The translations under genes and the position numbers were made by a program. A DNA stretch of 5,361 nucleotides from an uncultured Ruthenibacterium sp. GTDB lineage: Bacteria; Bacillota; Clostridia; Oscillospirales; Ruminococcaceae. This document shows, piece by piece, positions 1 through 5,361 of the stretch (position 1 is its first letter; each line of letters opens with the position of its first letter). Under the pieces are notes generated by a model that did no database searches, had not been told where the DNA came from, and saw only the letters and a list, made by a program, of their open reading frames with translations. The stretch covers positions 1-5,361 of the forward strand of contig CAJUMH010000053.1 in the NCBI GenBank assembly GCA_910587145.1, read 5' to 3'.

Positions 1-2941
1 CACCCACCATGTTGCCGTCCGCATCCCATGTGTAGGCAGAAACGCGCGCGCCCTCGGTACTCTGCAGGCGGTTTGCTTCGTCGTAGCGGTAAACCGTCGT
101 CCCTTCTGGGCCTTCTTCCTTGATGCGGTTGCCCGCCGCGTCGTAGGCGTAGACGGTGGTCTCACCGTTTTCCGTCACGCGCGCAAGCTCGCCCCGTTCG
201 GTGTAGACATAGCTCCGCTCGACCGTTTCGCCTTCCATCGAGACCGCTTCCGTTACAATATTCCCCGTGGCATCGTAGGTGTAGGCAAACGCGGAAACTT
301 CTGCGCCCGTGCCGTCGTAGTTTACCAGCGTTTTCACGCGGCCCAAAGCGTCATATTCCGCCGTTGTGATGCTGCCGTCCGCGCGCGTCACCTTTGTTAC
401 GTTGCCCTGCGCGTCGTATTCATAGAACGTCTCGCCGCCGTCGCGGCCTGTCACGGTCTCCATGCGGCCGAGGGCGTCGTACTCATAGCAAACGGCTTTA
501 CCGTCCGGGTACGTAATGGCCGCGACCTCGCCGTTTTCGTTGTAGGCATAGCCCACCGTATCGCCGAAGGCGCTTGTGTAGGAGGCGAGCCGCCCGGCGG
601 CGTCATATGTAAACGAACTGTCGCCCGTCGCGTCGCGCATCGCGATAAGGTCGCCGTCCGCGTTGTAGGTATAGGCAACGTTCGCATCAGCGGCTTGCCC
701 CGCGCTCCCTGCACCGGCCGCGCCCATATCCCCGGCATCCGCCGCGCTTCCTGTATTGGCCGCGCCCGCATCATGTACCGTGCCCGTTTCGCCGGCGTCC
801 GTCGTGCCCGCTTGCCCGGCGCTGTAGCTTTTCTCCACCAGCCGGTCGAGCGCGTCGTAATCGTAGCAGATCTCCTTGCCGCTGGGCAGGGTGGTACTTA
901 CCACATTGCCCGCCGCGTTGTAGGCGTTTGCTGTTGTCTCGCCCTTGGCGTTGGTGGCTGCGGTTAATTGCCCGGCAAGATCGTAAGCGTAGGCGGTGGT
1001 TTCGCCGTTTCCGTTTGTACGGGAAACAAGGTTCCCCACGCTGTCGTAGCCATAGCGAACCGTCGCCCCCGTGCCGTCCGTCACACCCACAAGGCGGTTC
1101 AGCGCGTCATACGCATAGTTTGTCTCGCGGTTTTCGGCGTCGGTGATTGCCGTCACGTTGCCGTTTGCGTCATAGAGGTACTGCGTCAGGCCGCCGTGCG
1201 CGTCCGTCTCGCTCAACAGCCGCCCGCCGAGGTCGTAGGCATAGCTTGTCCGCGCGCCCTTCGCGTCCGCGGCGGTCAGCACGCGGTCCATGCTGTCATA
1301 GGTGAAGCTCACCGTCTGGCCGAGCGCGTCCGTGATCTGCGTGATATTGCCGTTCGCGTCATAGGAAAGCGTGGTGGCGCGGCCCTGCGGCTCGGTGATC
1401 TGCGTCAGGTTGCCCACCGCGTCATAGACGTACTGCGTCATTTCGCCCGCGGGGTCGAGCGTCTGCGTCACGCGGCCCAGCGCGTCATACGTATAGCGCT
1501 GCGCGCGCCCCTCGGGGGAAATGACCTCGGCAAGGTTGCCGCTTTCATCGTAGGCCATCCGGGTTTTCCCGCCCGCGGCGTTTGTGATGGATGTTAAGCG
1601 GTGCATTTGGTCGTAGGCATACGAGGTGACGCGCCCCAGCGCGTCGGTCTCGCTCGCGAGGTTGCCTTTTTCGTCCCAGGCGTAGGCGAGGCGCTGCCCC
1701 TCGGGGCCCGTCAGCTGTGTAATGCGCCCGAGCGCGTCATATTCATAGCCGTACCGCGCGCCGCTCGCCAGCGTCTTTTCCACCAGCCGGTTCATCCGGT
1801 CGGGCGTCCAGCTTGTCACATTGCCCAGCGGATCGGTCTCGGATGTGCGGAAACCGGTGTGGTTGTAGGTGTAGGCATACGTCTCGCCGCCCGGCAGCGT
1901 GGCCGCGGCAAGGTTGCCCACCGCGTCATACGTGTATTCCGTCACATAGCCCAGCGGGTCGCGCTGCTTTGTCACGCGGCCCAGCGCGTCATAGGCGTAC
2001 TGCAGTTCGCCGCCGTCCGCGTTCGTCTGGCCGATGATCTGCCCGAGCGCGTCGTAGGTGTTTGTGAAGACATTCCCGTTGCCGTCCGTGTAGGAAGCGG
2101 CGCGATTCAGCGCGTCGTAGGCGAACTGCAGCGCGCTGCCGTCGGCGTTCTCCTGCTTTGTCAGATTTTCGTTTTCGTCATAGAAATATTGCGTGACATT
2201 GCCCAGCGGATCGGTAACGCTTGTCAATTGGCCGATCCGGTCGTAGGCATACTGCCATTTGCGCAGCGCCGCGTCCTCGCTCGAGAGCAGATTGCCGTTC
2301 GCGTCGTAGGTGTACGTGGTGGTTTTTCCCTCGGCGTCGGTGATGGCGGTGATGTTGCCGTCCGCATCGTAGGCATAGGTGGTCACGTTGCCGTCCGGTT
2401 CGGTGATCTGCGTCAAATTCCCCGCCGCGTCGTAGGCGTAGGCTGTCGTTTGGCCCAGCGCGTCCGTCGCCGTCAGCGGCAGACCCGCGGCATTGTAGGT
2501 GTAGAGATTGGAGACGCCCGCGTTATTCGTCTCGCTCGTCACGTTGCCCAGCGCGTTATACGCAAAGCACGTTACAAGCCCGTCCGCATCGGTGATGCGG
2601 AGCAGCTGGCCGGCTTTGTTGTAGACATATTCGGTGGCGGAGCCGTCCGGCAGGGTCTCCTTGACGAGCCGCCCGGCCGCGTCGTAGGCAAGCGCATATT
2701 TCTGCCCGAGCGCGTCGGTGATCTGCACCGGCAGGCCGCGCCCGTTCAGTGTGTACGCCGTCACGTTGCCCAGCGCGTCCGTCATTTGCGTTACGCGCCC
2801 GAGCGCGTCGTAGGCATAGGAAATTTCCCCGCCGCCCGGCAGCGTCGTTTTTACCGCGCGGCCGGCCGCGTCGCGCTCGTAGGAGACCGCGCGCCCGGCG
2901 CTGTCCGTCACGCGCAGCTCGCCGCCAAAGGGATTGACTTT
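1..2941 (-). CDS. RHS/YD-repeat protein core, headless 5' end, runs off left edge
   Basis: An uninterrupted reading frame of 980 full codons consists almost entirely of YD (RHS) repeats. I count about 44 copies, one per 20-23 residues, of the form Y-x-Y-D-A-x-G-R/N followed by a T-x-x-T-D-A-x-G segment. In known RHS and teneurin proteins such repeats build a beta-strand shell that encloses a C-terminal toxin. The frame begins directly after an in-frame TAA (2944-2942), and its first residues, KVNPFGGELRVTDSAGR, already look like the middle of a repeat array. There is no signal peptide, N-terminal domain or convincing start: the first GTG is at 2911 and the first ATG at 2785, both inside repeats and without a clear ribosome binding site. 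The repeat preceding residue 360 is degenerate (WTPDRMNR). Residues 708-753 are a non-repeat Ala/Gly-rich insert. The last visible repeats (YDEANRLQS..., YTWDADGN) resemble the late core, so the core end and a tip probably lie further left. The frame is either a 5'-truncated pseudogene or an orphan, recombination-ready core. The family call is sure; expression is doubtful. Confidence 0.9.
701..784. repeat. Degenerate 42-bp tandem repeat (two units) inside the YD array
   Basis: Units start at 701 and 743. Over their first 30 bases they agree at 24 positions, and all six differences are transitions. The remaining 12 bases of each unit do not align well. On the coding (minus) strand each unit gives 14 residues with the shared pattern A-A-x-x-G-S-A. 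Together with flanking sequence they form an Ala/Gly/Asp/Thr-rich stretch (820-683) between two ordinary YD repeats. It looks like a flexible linker that grew by local duplication. Confidence 0.6.
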
Positions 2942-2948
2942 TTACTTA
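2942..2948 (-). other. Junction between membrane gene and headless YD-repeat frame
   Basis: The membrane gene stops with TAA at 2948-2946. One base later a second TAA (2944-2942) closes the YD-repeat frame, and repeat-type coding sequence follows almost at once. Only a few bases separate the end of one gene from mid-gene sequence of another, and base composition rises sharply across the point. This suggests a recombination or deletion breakpoint rather than a normal intergenic region. No terminator, promoter or target-site duplication is visible here. Confidence 0.6.
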
Positions 2949-3671
2949 CTGCAATTGAGCCACCGGACGGGAATAGCGAATGAGAAGCTTAAAAAACAGG
3001 AACGCTTGCAGAATGCCGGAAAATAGCGCGGTTATGAGGCTGATGCTGACACCCGTAGAAAACAGCGTTGGCGCGGCGAAACGAAGGAGCAGAGAAACGA
3101 CCGTCTGCGCGGTCATGACGGCGGCGCACCAGAAAAGCAGCGTTTTGTAGCGCGCCTTCCATGTGTGCAGGGCAGTACGGAAAACCTGTGGGATGGGCTG
3201 CGGCTCTGTGAGCGAGAGCAGCAGCGGGTGCAATGCGAACGGCAACAGAAACAGACGCACAAGCGCCGGGATGGCGGCCAAAAGGAAAACGAGTGCCGGG
3301 AAAATATTTTGGCCGGTATCGCTGAAAAAGGGGAAGAGAAACCAAGAGTACAGCCCCTGCAAAATGCTCAATAGCAGCAATGCAGGGAGCATACACAAAA
3401 GCAGCAGCGCCGTGTGTAAAGCGCGCCTGCACGCGGTGGGAAAAGGCAGCTTTTCCATCGGATTTTTCGCCGCATGCGCAGCATATACCATCAGCACCAG
3501 CGCTGCCGCGCACGTGCACAGCAGCCCCGCCCAGCGGAGCGCTGTTTCTGCCAAGCCATGCACAAGCCCATATGTGAGCGAAGCGAACAGGGATGGCGTG
3601 AGACAGATTGCCGCTGCGCTGGAGAGCAGCGCATAGGGGAGGATGTACAAGAGAATTCTTTTGTGCTGCAT
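2946..3671 (-). CDS. Six-span integral membrane protein, function unknown
   Basis: This encodes 241 residues if translation starts at the ATG at 3671. That start follows a strong extended ribosome binding site (3686-3675) with three bases between. The same frame is open upstream to 3791, but that stretch overlaps the preceding gene, is polar and basic, and is probably not translated. About six hydrophobic segments can be seen, near residues 6-28, 42-65, 86-114, 122-150, 177-199 and 205-231. A basic loop (residues 66-85, with AKNPMEKLPFP and CRR) and a second loop around 155-176 (TEPQPIPQVFRTALHTWKARYK) fit cytoplasmic positions. There are no enzyme motifs and no signal peptide beyond the first span. 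The general build resembles the poorly characterised multi-span membrane proteins common in Bacillota (for example DUF975- or YesL-like), but I do not recognise a family. It starts 56 bases after the presumed immunity gene on the same strand, so co-transcription is likely. It may be an accessory to the toxin-immunity pair or an unrelated gene trapped between RHS pieces. Coding confidence is high; no function is assigned. Confidence 0.85.
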   Translation of the reverse strand: MQHKRILLYILPYALLSSAAAICLTPSLFASLTYGLVHGLAETALRWAGLLCTCAAALVLMVYAAHAAKNPMEKLPFPTACRRALHTALLLLCMLPALLLLSILQGLYSWFLFPFFSDTGQNIFPALVFLLAAIPALVRLFLLPFALHPLLLSLTEPQPIPQVFRTALHTWKARYKTLLFWCAAVMTAQTVVSLLLRFAAPTLFSTGVSISLITALFSGILQAFLFFKLLIRYSRPVAQLQ

Positions 3672-3674
3672 TAC

Positions 3675-3686
3675 ATCACTGCCTTT
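3675..3686 (-). promoter_or_regulatory. Extended ribosome binding site of the membrane gene
   Basis: Read on the minus strand the site is AAAGGCAGTGAT. It matches AAAGGAGGTGAT, the full complement of the 16S rRNA 3' end, at 10 of 12 positions, and is followed by GTA and the ATG at 3671. It fixes the start 40 codons inside the longest open frame. Confidence 0.7.
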
Positions 3687-3727
3687 TGTTTGTTTTCCGG
3701 TAGTCCTAATCCGCCTGCTACCTTGTT

Positions 3728-4492
3728 TTAGCGAGGTGGTAATGGTGCGATAATCCCCTTTTCGATCCAATCGTGATAGCATTGATTCCATGCCGGGTCT
3801 TTAGAGTATTCTTCTAAATCTCTATTCAATAAATCCAAGTTGACAAACTCTATCTGATTCGGATCCTTTTTTGGAGAACATCCTGGAACTTTTTTGATGC
3901 TTGTATATGCGAACAAAAATGGAATTTTGCCATTTTGATAGATATATTGATTTATATTTTGCGCAATTTCATTCTCATAAGTTGAACGCGTAAATTTTTT
4001 GGTGTCTTCTGCTTCTTCTAATATTCCTTGAACAAACGCCTCGACACTTTTTTTACTGTCCATGCAATCCGCAAAAATATAATCAAATGAAAAAAGCGAA
4101 GAAAGAATTTCTATAATATTATTTGTTTCGTTTTGAAAAAGCTGTTTATCGATGGCATCACTTTCCCAAACAATTGTAATTGTATGTTTTCGAGGATCAA
4201 AAGGCATATCAAAGCACACACTCACCAGCTGTCCATTAAAGTCTTTCTTTTTGGGGGTTGATACAAAACTACAAAAAGTGAGCAAAGAACAATTATCATA
4301 CTCTTTATAATTTTCTTCTTTATATGAACATCCTGCATTTTTCATCCGTTTTCTTTGGTCACGAAATCCTACATAGTATCTATCAATTTTGTGATTAAGA
4401 TAATTTACTATATTTTCAGATGCTTTTCGCAAATCGAAAAAAGAGCACAGATTTTTATAGCATACCCCTTGGATAATTATAAATTTTTTCAT
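3728..4492 (-). CDS. Putative immunity protein for the upstream toxin, unrecognised family
   Basis: This encodes 254 residues from the ATG at 4492 (MKKFIIIQG...). A TTG codon immediately before it is less likely as the start, because the GGTGAT motif at 4505-4500 sits seven bases from the ATG. The protein looks soluble and cytoplasmic: no signal peptide, no membrane span, nine cysteines, and alternating charged helices and beta-like stretches (for example QLVSVCFDMPF and HTITIVWES near residues 90-112). An acidic patch (GILEEAEDTKK) lies near residues 157-167. I recognise no family. The role is inferred from position: it directly follows the nuclease-like tip, has the same strand, and has the very low GC and gut-lineage-independent codon use (many AAA, ATT, TTT) typical of immunity genes. 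Its composition differs strongly from the genes on both sides, which points to transfer. The 163-bp gap and candidate promoter suggest it can be transcribed without the large toxin gene, as a protecting gene would need. It could instead be an unrelated cargo gene. Coding is near certain; the immunity role is moderate. Confidence 0.8.
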   Translation of the reverse strand: MKKFIIIQGVCYKNLCSFFDLRKASENIVNYLNHKIDRYYVGFRDQRKRMKNAGCSYKEENYKEYDNCSLLTFCSFVSTPKKKDFNGQLVSVCFDMPFDPRKHTITIVWESDAIDKQLFQNETNNIIEILSSLFSFDYIFADCMDSKKSVEAFVQGILEEAEDTKKFTRSTYENEIAQNINQYIYQNGKIPFLFAYTSIKKVPGCSPKKDPNQIEFVNLDLLNRDLEEYSKDPAWNQCYHDWIEKGIIAPLPPR

Positions 4493-4499
4493 CAATCAA

Positions 4500-4505
4500 A
4501 TCACC
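4500..4505 (-). promoter_or_regulatory. Ribosome binding site of the putative immunity gene
   Basis: GGTGAT on the minus strand complements part of the 16S rRNA 3' end and lies seven bases before the ATG at 4492. It favours that ATG over the adjoining in-frame TTG. Confidence 0.5.
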
Positions 4506-4528
4506 ACTTTTTGTTTTGTCACAAGTAA

Positions 4529-4556
4529 ATTATTCACTAACATTTAAAACGTTCAA
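4529..4556 (-). promoter_or_regulatory. Candidate sigma-70/SigA promoter for the putative immunity gene
   Basis: On the minus strand a -35-like TTGAAC (4556-4551, five of six to consensus) is followed after 16 bases by a -10-like AATAAT (4534-4529, five of six). A transcript would start near 4522 and give a leader of about 30 bases containing the GGTGAT site. The gap is AT-rich, so chance matches are possible. The placement and the need for independent immunity expression make it credible. Confidence 0.45.
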
Positions 4557-4561
4557 CAAAG

Positions 4562-4670
4562 TGGGGAACACTAATGTAACCTCATTAAGAATTGACTATA
4601 GTCTCTCCGCTAACTTCTCAATTATTTGACATTCAGCAAAAAGAAATCGGATTGATTAATATGTTCCCCA
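4562..4670. repeat. 9-bp inverted repeat spanning the toxin stop and the gap
   Basis: TGGGGAACA at 4562-4570 is the exact reverse complement of TGTTCCCCA at 4662-4670, which encodes the last residues of the toxin (WGT). The arms are 91 bases apart. It could bring the toxin 3' end and the immunity promoter region together in RNA, or be chance. It lacks a U-tract and is too widely spaced for an intrinsic terminator. Confidence 0.25.
4594..4603. repeat. 10-bp perfect palindrome in the gap between toxin and immunity gene
   Basis: GACTATAGTC is its own reverse complement and lies about 40 bases upstream of the candidate -35 element. It could be a small operator half-site pair, but there is a single copy and no matching regulator gene in the window. 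Confidence 0.2.
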
Positions 4671-5361
4671 TCGATACAAAGTAGTCTTAATACTAATTCC
4701 GAGATTGCTATTCTTTATATTTAATAATTTATTGTTTAATGCATATATTTGTGCGCCGCTTGTCTGAGAAGGGCTGGCATATTCAATTAAATCAACGGTA
4801 CCATCCCATCTAATTCCTATAATATCCGGCCGTTGTGTCCCATTTAAGCCTGCAGTTGTAAGCTGACGATTTCCATATATATGTGCATAATCGCCACTCT
4901 GAGCCATATCCGCCATCTTAACATTGATTGCCTGAGCATGTTTGGCTCCCGCGTGGCCTCCCCCTTCAACATATGTTGGCCCTTGAGGCTGAGAACTGGA
5001 GGGAGCACTTGTGTTAGGCGTTCCCCCACCGCCGGTATTCGCCGCGCTCTGCACTGACGGATCTATTCCCTCAACCCCGTATACCCCGCTGAAATTCCAG
5101 TTTTGATCCAGAGCATCCAAGTAGCCATATACTGTCAATCCCGCAGCGAACCTTGTAACAAGCCCTGCGCCCCGGCCCCAATTTTCGCCCGCCACATCCG
5201 TAACGGCGCCTTCTACGTAGGAGCCAGCAGTGCTGGCAACAGATGCACTGAGATACATTTTTCCAAGCTGCGTCGCGATAGAGCGGAGTACTTCCGGAGC
5301 ACTCGTCATTCCCGCTTTAGCCGCCTTGCCCCAGCCGGTGGAAGCGCCTGTCAAAGCAAAG
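4656..5361 (-). CDS. C-terminal part of a polymorphic toxin with PD-(D/E)xK-like nuclease tip (5' end outside window)
   Basis: The frame is open to the right edge, so this is the tail of a longer protein; the TTG at 5354 is not a credible start. Residues are counted from the first full codon (Phe, 5360). Residues 1-75 are Gly/Ala-rich with weakly hydrophobic helices (ALTGASTGWGKAAKAG, then SVASTAGSYVEGAVTDVAG), as often seen just after an RHS core. Residues 103-128 are a Gly/Ser/Pro/Thr linker. From about 131 a compact domain follows: GGGHAGAKHA, then SGDYAHIYGNRQL, then RPDIIGI with Asp179, then VDLIEYASPSQ with Glu193 and Gln199. The D-x13-E spacing on paired beta strands is what restriction-endonuclease-fold (PD-(D/E)xK) toxins show. 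The usual lysine after Glu is replaced (E-Y-A), with an S-P-S-Q block in its place, a variant I recall from bacterial toxin tips. The likely role is a DNA- or RNA-cutting tip delivered into rival cells, with the next gene downstream as immunity. That the parent is an RHS protein is inferred from the nearby YD repeats; its core is not in the window. Confidence 0.8.
   Translation of the reverse strand, partial: FALTGASTGWGKAAKAGMTSAPEVLRSIATQLGKMYLSASVASTAGSYVEGAVTDVAGENWGRGAGLVTRFAAGLTVYGYLDALDQNWNFSGVYGVEGIDPSVQSAANTGGGGTPNTSAPSSSQPQGPTYVEGGGHAGAKHAQAINVKMADMAQSGDYAHIYGNRQLTTAGLNGTQRPDIIGIRWDGTVDLIEYASPSQTSGAQIYALNNKLLNIKNSNLGISIKTTLYRWGTY

Noticed and set aside
451..774. 107-residue minus-strand open frame
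   Set aside because: It overlaps the YD-repeat gene in another frame on the same strand, and its Arg/Pro/Thr-rich translation is typical of a shadow in GC-rich DNA.
1..2941. CRISPR-like or satellite DNA array
   Set aside because: The periodic DNA is explained by coding for YD repeats: unit length varies, identity is at protein level, and there are no constant repeats with unique spacers.
1601..2983. 460-residue open frame on the plus strand, with a 209-residue one at 968-1597
   Set aside because: Both lie exactly opposite the YD-repeat frame. Their repeated RV(I/V)G- and HVAQRV-type phrases are the antisense reading of the repeats. High GC and biased codons keep the complement free of stops. 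No start signal or domain is visible.
2989..3636. Open frames on both strands overlapping the membrane gene (such as 2989-3519 minus and 3163-3636 plus)
   Set aside because: They overlap a frame with clear membrane-span periodicity and a strong ribosome binding site, and themselves show no protein-like pattern or start signal.
3672..3791. 40-codon N-terminal extension of the membrane protein
   Set aside because: It overlaps the end of the upstream gene, is polar and basic ahead of the first membrane span, and the extended ribosome binding site at 3675-3686 points to the ATG at 3671.
4594..4603. Intrinsic terminator between toxin and immunity gene
   Set aside because: The palindrome has no loop, is AT-containing and short, and is not followed by a U-tract on the minus strand.

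Overview
All four supported genes lie on the minus strand, so transcription runs from the right edge to the left. In that order they are: (1) the C-terminal end of a large protein whose start is outside the window, ending in a nuclease-like toxin domain (5361-4656); (2) an AT-rich, unrecognised gene in the position of its immunity gene (4492-3728); (3) a six-span membrane protein of unknown function (3671-2946); (4) a 980-codon open frame of RHS/YD repeats (2941-1), which has no start codon at its right end and runs off the left edge. The window is best read as part of a polymorphic-toxin (RHS-type) locus.

Organism: not identifiable from the sequence alone. The ribosome binding sites resemble the long Bacillota type: positions 3675-3686 match 10 of 12 bases of the extended anti-16S consensus. 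Long wall-associated-type YD-repeat proteins with no visible PAAR or VgrG context also fit a Gram-positive Clostridia-like host. Base composition is a mosaic. The YD array is roughly 60-65% GC by eye, the membrane gene is a little above half, the toxin tail is near or below half, and the presumed immunity gene is about one third. This is typical of toxin-immunity cassettes assembled by transfer and recombination.

Layout: 5361-4656 toxin tail with a Gly/Ala-rich segment, a Gly/Ser/Pro linker and a PD-(D/E)xK-like C-terminal domain. 4655-4493 is a 163-bp AT-rich gap with a good candidate promoter for the next gene. 4492-3728 is the putative immunity gene, 3671-2946 the membrane protein. Positions 2945-2942 form an abrupt junction, with an in-frame stop directly before the YD repeats. 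2941-1 holds about 44 YD repeats with one Ala/Gly-rich insert.

How the parts may work together (inference): the upstream protein delivers a toxic nuclease tip and the next gene protects the producer and its siblings. The headless YD-repeat block looks like an orphan RHS core that probably carries another tip to the left of the window. Homologous recombination between an upstream full-length core and this block would delete the toxin, immunity and membrane genes and install the downstream tip. The membrane protein could be an accessory or simply a trapped passenger. Long open frames on the plus strand opposite the YD repeats are shadows and were left out.
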